A stretch of DNA of 64,000 nucleotides, taken from contig NC_085138.1 of NCBI RefSeq assembly GCF_035046485.1, positions 29,723,047-29,787,046 on the forward strand. The letters run 5' to 3'. Both the position numbers and the translations under genes were made by a program. Positions 11,957 to 22,119 of this stretch are shown here, piece by piece. Each line of letters opens with the position of its first letter. Position 1 is the stretch's first letter. The notes under the pieces were generated by a model that saw only the letters and a program-made list of their open reading frames with translations, had not been told where the DNA came from and searched no databases. The DNA is from Aedes albopictus. Taxonomy: Eukaryota; Arthropoda; Insecta; Diptera; Culicidae.

Positions 11957-12027
11957 TCCTCTCGGTGAGACTCGAACTCACGACTCCTACTCACTAGACA
12001 GGCGCGTTGCCGCTACGCCACGAGAAG
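11957..12027 (-). tRNA. tRNA-Thr(AGU)-like module 1 (inverted copy)
   Basis: A full 71-nt cloverleaf can be drawn: acceptor CTTCTCG/CGAGAGG, D stem GCG/CGC, anticodon arm CCTGT-CTAGTGA-GTAGG with anticodon AGT, variable AGTC, T arm GTGAG-TTCGAGT-CTCAC. The A-box (TGGCGTAGCGG) and B-box (GAGTTCGAGTC) are intact. GCGCCTGTCTAGT matches insect tRNA-Thr(AGU). Its place in a repeated unit argues for a SINE head or pseudo-tRNA rather than a decoding tRNA. Confidence 0.55.
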
Positions 12028-12174
12028 ACTCGAAGACGTAGCTGCTAACCTGAATTCAAGTTCAACACAAAATTCCGAGGTTATCTTTTCCACAGATTGC
12101 ACCCCTTTCGGATGGAATGAGATGTACATCCACACTACGCATATATTGTATATGTAAAGCCTAGGTCTTCGAGT

Positions 12175-12245
12175 CTTCTCGTGGCGTAGCGGCAACGCGC
12201 CTGTCTAGTGAGTAGGAGTCGTGAGTTCGAGTCTCACCGAGAGGA
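12175..12245 (+). tRNA. tRNA-Thr(AGU)-like module 2
   Basis: Sequence identical to module 1 but on +, 147 bp away, forming an inverted pair. It lacks its own full leader: the inverted copy's leader (12036-12165) lies directly in front. Confidence 0.55.
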
Positions 12246-12675
12246 CGAGTAACTTTTTCGCAAATTTCACCTCAATTTGTCCATTTCTCACTCACGCCAG
12301 TATATGTAAAGTCTAGCTTTTGGAATAAAGTAAAACTTCCATTCGGCTGGTTAAGCCGCAAAAATCGATAATTAATTAATTTAATTATGTCATCGAGCAA
12401 CGGACTCATGTTCCGTAACCGGTCGTTTGAGAACGTCGCGACCCATTGGAAGCTTTCCGCTCACCGCGCGATCTCTTCGACACAGTCGTCGATGAGAGGT
12501 GTGTGGACTTCCAACACACAAAAACAATGCGCTCTCGCCTAGGCTTTACATATACAATATATGCGTAGTGTGGATGTACATCTCATTCCATCCGAAAGGG
12601 GTGCAATCTGTGGAAAAGATAACCTCGGAATTTTGTGTTGAACTTGAATTCAGGTTAGCAGCTACGTCTTCGAGT

Positions 12676-12746
12676 CTTCTCGTGGCGTAGCGGCAACGCG
12701 CCTGTCTAGTGAGTAGGAGTCGTGAGTTCGAGTCTCACCGAGAGGA
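12676..12746 (+). tRNA. tRNA-Thr(AGU)-like module 3
   Basis: Same 71-nt cloverleaf with a complete leader upstream. A foldback element is inserted 32 bp downstream, in the spacer. No CCA is encoded and no clear T-run terminator follows. Confidence 0.55.
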
Positions 12747-12778
12747 CGAGTAACTTTTTCGCAAATTTCACCTCAATT

Positions 12779-13158
12779 CGCCTTGACGGAACTCTTTGAG
12801 AGAATTGCGCTGTGCGTGAAAACATTTTTTTTTAACATGGGAAAGGATAGGAGCTGCATTTTCAAATGCTTCTAAAATATTTTAGGGACTTCAGATTGAA
12901 AAAAGAGTAAATGTTTTGCAATATACTTTCAATTAGCTACACTATAACTGGTTTTAGACAAAAAGTTTTTAAATCACAATGTTATGTCTATAATATAGCG
13001 CATCAAAATCTCATTCGATAACATTAAGAACGTTTTGCTTAAAAAAATTTCTATAAAGAATTAGAAGCATTTGAAAATGCAGCTCCTATCCTTTCCCATG
13101 TTAAAAAAAATTGTTTTCACGCACAGCGCAATTCTCTCAGAGAGCCTCCGTCAAGGCG
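12779..13158. mobile_element. Foldback MITE with AATT target duplication
   Basis: 380 bp. Ends CGCCTTGACGGA and its complement TCCGTCAAGGCG start inverted arms of about 105 bp (GAGAATTGCGCTGTGCGTGA, GAAAGGATAGGAGCTGCA) around an AT-rich loop. The empty site is visible in sister units (CACCTCAATTTGTCC); here AATT is duplicated at 12775-12778 and 13159-13162. No coding capacity. Confidence 0.8.
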
Positions 13159-13560
13159 AATTTGTCCATTTCTCACTCACGCCAGTATATGTAAAGTCTA
13201 GCTTTTGGAATAAAGTAAAACTTCCATTCGGCTGGTTAAGCCGCAAAAATCGATAATTAATTAATTTAATTATGTCATCGAGCAACGGACTCATGTTCCG
13301 TAACCGGTCGTTTGAGAACGTCGCGACCCATTGGAAGCTTTCCGCTCACCGCGCGATCTCTTCGACACAGTCGTCGATGAGAGGTGTGTGGACTTCCAAC
13401 ACACAAAAACAATGCGCTCTCGCCTAGGCTTTACATATACAATATATGCGTAGTGTGGATGTACATCTCATTCCATCCGAAAGGGGTGCAATCTGTGGAA
13501 AAGATAACCTCGGAATTTTGTGTTGAACTTGAATTCAGGTTAGCAGCTACGTCTTCGAGT

Positions 13561-13631
13561 CTTCTCGTGGCGTAGCGGCAACGCGCCTGTCTAGTGAGTA
13601 GGAGTCGTGAGTTCGAGTCTCACCGAGAGGA
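13561..13631 (+). tRNA. tRNA-Thr(AGU)-like module 4
   Basis: Same module in the last direct unit, with uninterrupted spacer and AT-rich tail up to the 12-bp target duplication at 13777. Confidence 0.55.
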
Positions 13632-15139
13632 CGAGTAACTTTTTCGCAAATTTCACCTCAATTTGTCCATTTCTCACTCACGCCAGTATATGTAAAGTCT
13701 AGCTTTTGGAATAAAGTAAAACTTCCATTCGGCTGGTTAAGCCGCAAAAATCGATAATTAATTAATTTAATTATGTCATGGAGGATCCGCCGGGGCTCAT
13801 TAGAGTCTATTCCCAAGCAATAGTTCCAAGTCAGTTGGATTTGAGAAGGTTTTGATGATCGTTACAAATCCTAATAAAAGTATTATAGGATTTGTGACAG
13901 GTTTTGGAACCTTTTACAGCCAGCTGACTTCAAAATGTAGTTTGGGCTCTATTTCCCACGCTTCTCGGTTGATTTTGATTAGTAATTTATTATTTTTAAT
14001 GTCATAGTCGCTTTTTCGAATTTTTACAATGTTAGTTGTACATATTTTCTTTAAACAAAGCTATTAAAATCGACCGAAGAATTAATGGGAAGGAGATTTG
14101 CAGCACTTAATTGTGCTGATAGATTCGAAGCTAACGTGCGAACACTTGAACGCATTGTTGACGTCAATGCGTTCGACGTGACATTTTGGACAAAAACCGA
14201 CTGCTTTTTATTAACTGAACAACGTTACTTGTGTATGACTAGGTTGACATTTCTAGGCTACGCTTGAGAAAATGACATGGTTTATCTAGGTAGGACCGAT
14301 AGGCCAATTGAACGAGTTTGAATATTTTTCATAGTATTTATAGGGGGAAGAATACATAATAGTTAACTAGCAATCTTTATTATTTTAAAATTTGGCTGAC
14401 CAACTTGGCGTATTTTTTGTTTATCTTAGATGGTATTATGACACCAACAGAAAAAATATCAGAAGTTTAGTTACATGTTTCGGTGGGTTTTGAACCGATG
14501 CCAATTTAGGTACACAAGAGATGAACACAGAAAAGTAGAAAAGGATTAGCGAAATCAAGAAAACGATTTGACACAGGATCGTCTATATTTTAACATACGG
14601 GGTTCGACTGATTTGATGAAGTAAAAAACAAACATACGGCAACTGACTTAACGAGGAGGAAAACATATTGAACCTTACCACAAAACCAAACAAGAAGACA
14701 AATACAAACCGTGTGACCATTACACTACATAGGCAATTCCTGACTGACTGACCAATTGAAAACTTTCCAATCTTCTACCGTAACTTTCTGAGACAGTTTG
14801 CAACAGTGTCTTAATGAATGTCATTTTCTGCGTACGTCTGGCAAACTGCATCTGAAAGATTACGTACTCTTTTCGTATCTCCAGGTCTAGTGAAAACGGC
14901 AATAATGGGAAACTTTCATTAAAACTATTTTTGTTCAACGCAGGCCAAAACAGTGTCGACTTGGGCCACGATATGCCTACGTACTTCTGTGTGTTGAAAC
15001 AAAAATAGAGGCTCATAGAAGCAAACGTTGGGAAAGGGTGCGGTGTAGAACATCAGCACAGTGTGCTACCACCGTAATCACTGTGAAAAAAAAAAAAAAA
15101 AATAGGACCGGTGGTCTTATTGTTTTGTCCGACACTGTA

Positions 15140-16612
15140 TGAGCATCTTGGTTAACATGCGATCGACCTCCGGGGGCTCTGTTTGATTTCATGTTACGGA
15201 TGGCTGTTTGTATCTCTTGCAATGAAGGAACTTCGGTGTTGACACGGGTAATGTGTGGAACTCTTGGCGGATCATGCCGTGATGTTGATAGTGTGGTCGA
15301 AACATGAAAAAGGTTTTCAAAGTCCTTGAACCAGCGTTTGAGCTGGTCAACCTCGTCTTTCAATAACTGTCCAGACGAGTCTTTCACGAGCATCGTAGCA
15401 TTCATATTGGTCCCACTAACTCGACGGTAGACATCGTAGAGGAGACGGTTGTCGCCGGTGTTTGCGGCTTTCTCGCCTTCGTCGGCAAGGGGCCCGCCCA
15501 CGCTCTTTTGTCCCGTCTACATGAGCGTTTCACTTCCTTCTCGAGAGTTGAATAGCGCTGATAGGCTACGGCTTTGACTCCTCGTGTTTTCGCTCGCTCT
15601 ATCGCGGCTTTGGCGTTCCTTCGCTTCTCTATCTTCCTCCAGGTGTCATCTGTGATCCACTGCTTTCTCCGGGTGCGTAGTAGCTTTTCACCGCAGCGTC
15701 TTCCAGTCAGCGTGTGTTGAACCGGCGCCCGTTTTTCTCCTTCTGTCGCTGGATCCTGGCAATGCGCAGTCGGATCTCACCGATTAGGAGATGATGGTCG
15801 CCCAGCTAACACAAAGTCTTATATGATGTGAATAAAATGCTATGCGTACATGCTTCCATTTAACAGCGTGTAAAGTGTGCATATATCGCCTCCACTTTTG
15901 CATCCTATTCAACATCATATGCGATCGTGTGTTGACTGGGCGGACGCAATGTCAAGAAGGCTCCTTCTCCATTTTCGGCTGATGCAGATGTGGTTGATTT
16001 GATTTTCCGTGACGCCATCACGGGAAACCCATGTCACTTTCTGCACTGGTCGATGAGGAAAGAGCGATCCCCCAATCACCATGTCATTATTGCCACAAAA
16101 CTCTGCAAACAGCTCTCCGTTTTCGCTCATTTCTCCGAGACCATGGCGTCCCATGACGTGCTCATAGTCCGAGTTGTCGGAACCAACCTTCGCGTTGAAG
16201 TCGCCCATGAGGATCTTGATATCACCTTTCGCAATCTTGTACACGACAGCATTCAATTGACTGTAAAAGTTCTCTTTGTCTTGCAATTCGGCAGCATTGG
16301 TTGGCGCGTAACATTGGATCATGGTAAGGTTTCGAACCCGTGTTCTGAATCTGGCTACAATTATCCTCTCATTAATAGGTTCCCACTTCATGAGCGCAGC
16401 TTGGGTGTGAGCGCTGAGCAGGAAACCAACTCCACGGTGACGAGGAGTGTATTCGCCTCGTAGGTCAGAGTATAGCAGAATTTGACCCGCCAATCTGTGT
16501 TCTTCAAAATTCGGCCAACGGACTTCGCTCAGTCCTAGGATCGCAAGCTTCTTACGGCATACCTCATTGGCTATTTGTGCCAGTTTACCCTGCTGGGCTA
16601 GGGCTGTGGGGC
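15140..16612 (-). pseudogene. LINE A, endonuclease and proximal RT
   Basis: A non-LTR retrotransposon on the minus strand. Reading from 16612: ILGLSEVRWPNFEEH, GVGFLLSAHTQAAL, then the endonuclease core IKILMGDFNAKVGSD, NGELFAEFCGNNDMVIGG and QKVTWVSRDGVTENQINHIC (APE-type GDFN and Asp-His blocks). After a small MITE: KQWITDDTW, an Arg-rich linker, DNRLLYDVYRRVSGT and the RT entry SNRAPG followed by a frameshift to DRMLTKML. It then stops at the TA insertion and resumes at 11137. Style is RTE/BovB-like, but the clade is not certain. Frameshifts and insertions make it dead. Confidence 0.8.
15803..15938. mobile_element. Small MITE in LINE A
   Basis: About 136 bp with ends CAGCTAACACA and TGTGTTGACTG and inverted inner words ATATGATGTGAAT and ATTCAACATCATAT. 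It interrupts the LINE between the endonuclease block and the KQWITDDTW linker. Confidence 0.6.
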
Positions 16613-16760
16613 TGGCGTTAGAGGCATCAGTCGTCTAGGCGTTTCGTAAACCTCGGAGTGTGGGTTCCATTCCCGCTCCAGTTGGTGAAAACTTTTCTTC
16701 AAATGGAAAATTCTCCATTGGACCACTGGGTGTTTCGTGTGTTGTCCGTTAGTGATCGTT
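16613..16760 (+). repeat. tRNA-derived SINE fragment
   Basis: Contains a tRNA-like head with an A-box-like TCGTCTAGGCG and a B-box GGTTCCATTCC, then GAAAACTTTTC, resembling the head of the SINE copies at 21.9 and 58.2 kb. It ends in a GTGTAGTGTAGTGTC stretch. It lies between LINE A and the BEL/Pao element; 16761-16920 shows nothing recognisable. Confidence 0.5.
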
Positions 16761-16924
16761 CAGTCTGTACAACCTCTGGTGTAGTGTAGTGTCTTTTTAA
16801 TACATTCCAAGTTCCAATTCTTGTCCGTTGTTTCAGGCTGAAAGTCGTTGCCGTTGAATCAGTTCGTAATTTTTCATTTTTGGTTCCATCAACAATCCGT
16901 TTCGTCGACGTTATTTAAGATACT

Positions 16925-19900
16925 ACCCGTCACGTAGTACGGGAAGTCAGGTGCCGTCGACACTTATGCGTTCTTGGATGATGGATCGTCAGCAACTCTT
17001 CTGGAGAAAGCGATAGCAAACGAACTAGGAGTAGACGGCAAAGCAATATCATTGTGCTGTGCATGCAGTGGACAAGCGGAATGGACAAGAAAGTTCCTTC
17101 AACACAAATAGCGAAGCTGAGTATTTCGGAACCTGAGAGCCAACACGCAGAAAAAAATATTTTAAACTCAAAAATAAAGTGCTTTGAATCAAAGAAAATA
17201 AACCATTGAACCACGGCTTAATACCATTTTTCTTTGAATCAAATACATTTGGTCTTTGTTTCAAAGCATCATTTTCATTGATTTAACAATCACGCCTCCG
17301 CTGCACTGATTGTAGTTTCAAATACTTATTGACTTTGAATCTATCACATCATTGCTTTGAAAGTAAGTAATTTTGCAATTTCAAAGAATTTATTTTTTTG
17401 AAACAAATATTCACTGACTTAGATTCAAAAACAAAATATTTTTGTTTGAAAGTGGAAGCGAAATAAAAAAGGCGAGCGAGAATCGAACACGAAGGCTGCT
17501 ATAATATGCTATACTGATAGCAAGTTATCGTTCACAACCAGATCTGCTCTTGAAAATCTGAAGGTAAAACTGAATCACCTTGCTCATATTGGCATTATCC
17601 ATTCTCCAATATTGAAAACAAAGAAATATATTTTTGATTCAATAAACCTCGCGACTTAGAAACAAAGTCTCTTTATATTTGGTTCTAATATGTGTTATTT
17701 TTCTGCGTGAAATGATGTTCCAGTTGTCGGAAATATACACCGTTGAGAACCTGAAGCTCCCGGAGCAGTCGATCAACCTGGATATACTAGCGAAAGAGTA
17801 CAAGCACCTGTAGCGTTTGCCAGTGAAGGGTTTCGAGAGAGCTAACCCTGGATTGCTGATTAGACTCAGCAATAGTCATCTGCTGACCACCGCTAAAGTG
17901 CGCGAAGGAAAGGAGCAAGAGCCTATCGCAGTGAAAACTCGCATTGGGTGGGTAGTTTGCGGCAACTTACGTGGAGCGGAGAGTCAGTTCTCAGTTGCAA
18001 CATCGACAGATGCACATTTGTGCAGAAACTACCGACCTGGATCTTCACAACTACGCCGAAGAGTTCTTTTCGGGGGAGAGCTTAGGTGTCGCTGTTGCTC
18101 CAAATTTTGAAGGACTAGAGGATCAACGAGCGCGACGAATTCTACAGGAAATGACGGTGCAGAAAGCAAATGGAAGATTCGAGACGGGTCTGCTATGGAA
18201 ACAACACGATATCGATTTCTCAGATAGCCTGGCTGAACGTCGGATGAAACTCGAGCGTCGGCTGGCGCAGAATTCACTACTGTACGATAGCGTTCGTCAA
18301 CAGATAGCTGACTACCAGTCCAAGGGATACGTTCACGTGGTCACGGTGGAGGAAATGTCCAGTTTTGATCCACGCCGGATCTGGTACTTGCCGCTCGGGG
18401 TTGTGCTAAATCCCAACAAACCTGGAAAAGTGCGAGTGATATGGGATGCGGCAGCCAAAGTCAACGGCGTGTCGCTCAATACGATGCTATTGAAGGGGCC
18501 GGATCTGCTGACCCCACAATTGACCGTCACGTTCAAATTCCGTGAGCGAGCGGTGGCGATCTCCGGTGATATTCAGGAAATGTTTTTGCAAGTCGGGATC
18601 AGGAGGCAAGATTGGAGAGCACTACTTCGTTTTCCGGAATTCCCCATCGGGGCCCATAGTTACGATAGCATCAGACGTGGCGATCTTCGGAGCAACTTGT
18701 TCTCCATCTAAGTCGCAATACGTCAAGAATCTCAACGCGTCGGACCACGAGGAAGAATACCCAAAAGCAGCAGCAGCGATCAAAAACAGGCATTATGTTG
18801 ACGATGTGTGGTATCGAATGTTCCCTCAGTAGTGTGGCTTTAGCGTGTGCGTAGTCTTACCCCTCAGTATGCTAACGGGTAGTTCACAACACACCCCTAG
18901 TAACGCCTAACTGTCAGCGCGGTGCCGACCAGATCAAGGTTGGCCATGACTCTGCCTCTTTCTTCGGTAGACTGTCGGACGCAGTGGACGTCTTTGGTGC
19001 GCTCCGCAATGCACCCAGCACGTGGAGATTGAACCTGCATAGACGACTACCTGGACAGCGTCGACACCGAGGAAGAAAGAGTTCAGTTGGCGTTAGAAGT
19101 CGCGGAAGTTCACCAAAAAGCCGGGTTTCACATTCGAAATTGGGTATCCAACAAGCCCAAGGTACTGGAAGCGATTGGAGAAGTCAAACCGGCCACTGTG
19201 AAACACTTAAGGTGAATCGGGACGCTGTGTTATTTTTCCTATCTTCCCTCTCTTTCTAACAATTTGCCTCGCGATTTTGAAGATGGTAATCTCGATTTCT
19301 ATCGCACAGATGAGGCTGAAAAACAATCAGCATATGCACTGCAAGTGAGCATACACAATGATAGATTTTTGTTCCATTATATGAAGTAGAATCTGAGATT
19401 ACCATCTTAGTAGCAACAGAGCAATGGCGGATATTTCCTCGACCGTCCCGTCCGCCCTTAACAATGAACAGTCAAAACGGATTTGAGCGATTGCTGGGAA
19501 TATCATGTGTATACCCGGGGAAGATGCTTTCTGCTTCAATCTCAGCCTGCAAGGAGACCTTGAAGAATTGGCAAATGGTGAAAGACCTCCTACCAAGAGG
19601 ATGATGCCCAGTCTCCTTATGAGGATCTACGATCCTTTGGGATTAGTGGGGTCGCTGGTTATCCAAGGCAAAATACTACTACGGGACGTCAGGAGAGTGA
19701 AGTGAAGTGGGATGAGCAGATTCCTGATGATATCTTTGTGTGGTGGAAGTTGTGATTACAAGCACCGAAGGACTTAGACAAGATTAAAATCCAGCGGTGC
19801 TACTTCCCTGGATACGATCCGGACAGCTATGAATCATTTGAGTAGCACATTTTTGTAGACGGAAGCGCACAAGAATATTCTGCGGCTGCGTACTTTCGCA

Positions 19901-20847
19901 CCCGTGACAAAAGGCAGATACGGTGCGCTCTGGTTGCTTCCAAAACAAAGGTTGTTCCTCTGCAGCTTTTATCAATCCCCCGTATCGAGCTGCAGGCGGC
20001 GGTCATTGGCGCACGGATTCATACGGACAACGACACGAATTTTGTTGGCGCAAGTAGGGAGCTCCAGAAGGAACTCCATGCAATCAACACTACGATGAGC
20101 AGTACGTTTACGGACACGAGTACCAAGTGGCGGTTCAATCCCCCTGCGGCGCCTCATATGGGCGGCAGTTGGGAGCGCATGGTCCGGTCCTTGAAGACTG
20201 CGCTGGGGTCGCTACCTACGGCACGGAAACTGGACGAAGAGGGACTCATGACGCTGTTCGCCGAAGCTGAACAACTCGCGACCGTTAACTTTCGTACCAC
20301 TGAACAAGGAGCAGCAGGAATCTATAACTCCGAATCATTTTTTGCTGCAGCTAATCGCTGCCAATGGTGCCGTATCTACAAGGCTACGCCGGTGCAACCG
20401 AAGGTGGCACAACTTCCGAAGTTCCGGATCACACCATTCCTGCGACCATTCCAGCGGAGTTCGTCAAACAGTAAAGGCGCCAGTGGACACGAAAAAGGCC
20501 CTGTCAGATGGATGGAATTTGATTCAGCATACGTCGGACGTATTTTGGCGACAATGGATCCTAGAGTATCTAGCGGTAATTTTTCGGCAAATCAAGTGAT
20601 TCCAGGATGTCGCTTCAGTGAAGACAGGAATGTTAGTAGTGATAGTCGACAAAGGCAATTGCATTGGATGGATACGCGGCCGAGTGATCCGTACGTACCG
20701 ACCCAGGCAAGGATGGAGTTGCGCGAAAAGCAAACGTTGAGACATCAAGTGGAATACTAACCAGACCTGTCAGCAAACTGGCGGTCCTCGATGTAATTCT
20801 GGAGGGTGACTCCGAAGAGGATTTCGGGCGTCACGAGGGGGAGGATG
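16925..20847 (+). mobile_element. BEL/Pao LTR retrotransposon, degenerate pol
   Basis: Pol of a BEL/Pao element in order. Aspartic protease: TYAFLDDGSSATLLEKAIA near 16955. After a MITE: LKLPEQSINLDILAKEY, TRIGWVVCGN. RT: FDPRRIWYLPLGVV, NPNKPGKVRVIWDAA, SGDIQEMFLQV and RHYVDD at about 18790-18810 (YxDD catalytic box kept). RNase H follows (broken), and the integrase end near 20120 reads KWRFNPPAAPHMGGSWERM. Stops, frameshifts and a foreign patch at about 19205-19420 break it. The 5' LTR and gag are not found. It is a dead fragment of about 3.9 kb. Confidence 0.85.
17144..17709. mobile_element. 566-bp MITE inside the BEL/Pao protease-RT linker
   Basis: Terminal repeats CACGCAGAAAAA and TTTTTCTGCGTG. 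AT-rich body with many TTTGAATCAAAG-type inverted words. At 17470-17500 it carries a B-box-like word on the minus strand (GTTCGATTC). Removing it restores the pol frame between LSISEPESQ and FQLSEIYTVENLK. The target duplication is at most AA, so the family is unclear. Confidence 0.75.
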
Positions 20848-21095
20848 TTGGAGTTACCCTAACCAGCGGGAACTCCCTTGAGCAGCTTGGATAATTGTGA
20901 GTGAGGTTATAGCGTAGATGGGGGATAACGTAAAATGAATTGACAGATGGGAAAAACGTCAGACTAATTTATTATGAATTTGCTATGTCATTAATCGTGT
21001 GAATGAAAGATTTTTATCACGCTTATCAGGTAAATATTGAATTTGTCTTTGAATTTATTATTGTTTACCTAAATGATAGTTTATTGCAGATTATA
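20848..21095 (+). mobile_element. Possible 3' LTR remnant of the BEL/Pao element
   Basis: Pol-end codons (RPVSKLAVLDVIL, then EGEDVGV) run directly into TGTTGGAGTTACCC, a typical BEL LTR start after a purine-rich GAGGGGGAGGA tract. The remainder is AT-rich and is cut off by the MITE at 21100. No matching 5' LTR is present, so this is inferred. Confidence 0.4.
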
Positions 21096-21099
21096 TAAG

Positions 21100-21267
21100 G
21101 GCCTGTCCATAAACTACGTAGACTCTTAGGGGGGGGACGGGGGGGTCTGGCCAAAGTCTACGCTCCATACAAATTTCGAAAATTTTGTATGAACAAAAGT
21201 CTACGAGGGGGGAGGGGGGGGGGTCTGAGATGGCCGAAAAAAGTCTACGTAGTTTATGGACAGCGCC
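21100..21267. mobile_element. MITE with GGCCTGTCCATAAACTACGT ends
   Basis: A 168-bp palindromic element with inverted ends GGCCTGTCCATAAACTACGT and its near-complement. The inside is G-rich with runs of 8-10 G on + at two places, so G-quadruplex formation is possible. Flanks suggest a short TAAG duplication. Confidence 0.7.
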
Positions 21268-21278
21268 TAAGAGAGAAA

Positions 21279-21335
21279 ACGAGGCAGGCCAAGTCCCAGT
21301 GGGGACGTAGAGCCACAATGAAGAAGAAGATAAGA
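21279..21335 (+). repeat. SINE 3'-end fragment
   Basis: GAGGCAGGCCAAGTCCCAGT to AATGAAGAAGAAGATAAGAG: the tail of the tRNA-derived SINE, on +, facing the tail of the minus-strand copy at 21374-21963. Confidence 0.6.
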
Positions 21336-21373
21336 GAGAAATAAATTGTTGGTTGAGGTGCGAATAAGTTGCT

Positions 21374-21963
21374 CTTCTTCTTCTTTATGGCTCGACGTCC
21401 TCACTGGGACTTGGCTTGCCTCGCTTCAACTTAGTGTTCTTTGAGCACTTCCACAGTTATTAATGAATTAACTACATCGGCTGTTTTCCTACTCTCCGCA
21501 TCGACCAATGTGGCGCTAGCTTCTATGCGCGAAAAATCGCTAAAAGTAAATAGCAAAAATATTGTATGGCGAATACAATCTAAAGGCAAATTTCTCGAAG
21601 TGGAACACATTATTCGAAAAAATATTTGGTAGTGGTTGTGCACAATGGTAACGACTATTAAGGCTACCGAATATTTTTTCGGGAAAAGCTTTCTATTTCA
21701 AGTAATTCGAGTTTAGATGCATTTCGCCATACAAAATTAAATTGATTTACTCCTGCTGATCAACTGTGGCTGCGCGCAGAGCGGGTAGTCCATTGAAGGG
21801 CTTTCTTTGCCTGCCATTGCATGAATTTGTATATTGTGAGGCAATTACAATGATACACTATGCCCAGGGAATCGAGAAAATTTTCCCGACCGGAACGGAA
21901 TCGAACCCGCCGTCTCCGGATTGGCGATCCATAGCCTTCGCCACTAGACTATCTGGAGACCCC
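21374..21963 (-). mobile_element. tRNA-derived SINE (Feilai-like), split by a MITE
   Basis: Minus-strand copy. The 5' head at 21963 reads GTCTCCAGATAGTCTAGTGG (A-box) and the B-box GGGTTCGATTCCG follows. Next come GAAAATTTTCTCGATTCCC, a middle and a tail ending in AAGAAGAAGAAG. The same body recurs at 58150-58480. The 330-bp MITE at 21464-21790 interrupts the body (CAGTTATTAAT / ATTGAAGGGC). The Feilai name is from memory of Aedes SINEs and not checked. Confidence 0.75.
21464..21790. mobile_element. 330-bp MITE copy 1 (in a SINE)
   Basis: Starts GAATTAACTACATCGGCTG and ends GCAAAGCGGGTAGTCC-like. Contains TATGCGCGAAAAATCGCTAA and GTGGTTGTGCACAATGG. Two further copies in the same orientation are at 31648 and 41444. 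The host SINE gives the empty site: target AATT, with AT present on both sides of the insert. Ends are only weakly inverted (ACTACATCGG against CTACCCGC). Confidence 0.7.
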
Positions 21964-22119
21964 AATAGGCGAATAGGTTGTGTAGGATATTATGTAAGCA
22001 TTACTAAAATATTATTTATGTGCACTTTCTAACCTACAATAAATTTACCAACAGCTTTGAACTAACTTGATGATGGTTATTTTTTTTATGGATTTAAGAT
22101 GAGAAGAATTCTTAAAGTA

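Larger units (their letters stand above)
11880..13776. mobile_element. Multimer of tRNA-Thr-derived SINE-like units with 12-bp TSD
   Basis: A composite of one inverted and three direct units. Each has a ~130-bp leader (CTAGGCTTTACATATAC to GTTAGCAGCTACG), a 71-nt tRNA-Thr-like module, a spacer ending CCAGTATATGTAAAGTCTAG, and in the direct copies a tail GAATAAAGTAAAACTTCC to TTTAATTATGTCAT. Direct copies 2 and 3 are nearly identical. The whole block is flanked by the 12-bp repeat CATGGAGGATCC at 11868-11879 and 13777-13788, so it arrived as one unit. It interrupts the last codons of the retrocopy and is itself interrupted at 12779-13158. Confidence 0.75.
11680..15101 (+). pseudogene. 5'-truncated, poly(A)-tailed retrocopy of an unidentified gene
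   Basis: Bounded by a 20-bp direct repeat ATAGGACCGGTGGTCTTATT (11660-11679 and 15102-15121), with about 18 A residues (15084-15101) directly before the right copy: LINE-mediated retrotransposition. The left part reads as a protein C-terminus in one frame: LAKFAGVDGIKVKEFHF, then CNVVFFSETYHLFN, MRLQRFIENRLLQMEYG, one TGA, and SYASDMLDKHGGSAGAH ending in TAG once the tRNA-derived insertion and its 12-bp duplication are removed. About 1.3 kb of 3'UTR-like sequence follows (13804-15083). I do not recognise the parent gene. The internal TGA and truncation mark it as a pseudogene. Confidence 0.7.
11138..15137. mobile_element. TA-flanked MITE, split by a retrocopy
   Basis: Terminal inverted repeats CAGTGTCGGACAAAACAATA at 11138 and its complement ending at 15137, flanked by TA at 11136-11137 and 15138-15139 (Tc1/mariner type). 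The left 540 bp already form a palindrome (TTGGCCATTTTGTATGAAA mirrored near 11180 and 11650). The original element was about 560 bp; 11680-15101 is a later insertion with its own target duplication. It sits inside LINE A: removing it rejoins the RT frame words DRMLTKML and ICSTDAS. Confidence 0.8.

Noticed and set aside
12499..13575. Identical 63-aa ORFs repeated twice
   Set aside because: They are the leader plus tRNA-like module of the repeated unit read as protein; no other coding sign.
11957..13631. Functional tRNA-Thr gene cluster
   Set aside because: Modules lie inside repeated mobile units, without clear T-run terminators, and the anticodon stem has weak pairs; treated as tRNA-derived repeat until expression is shown.
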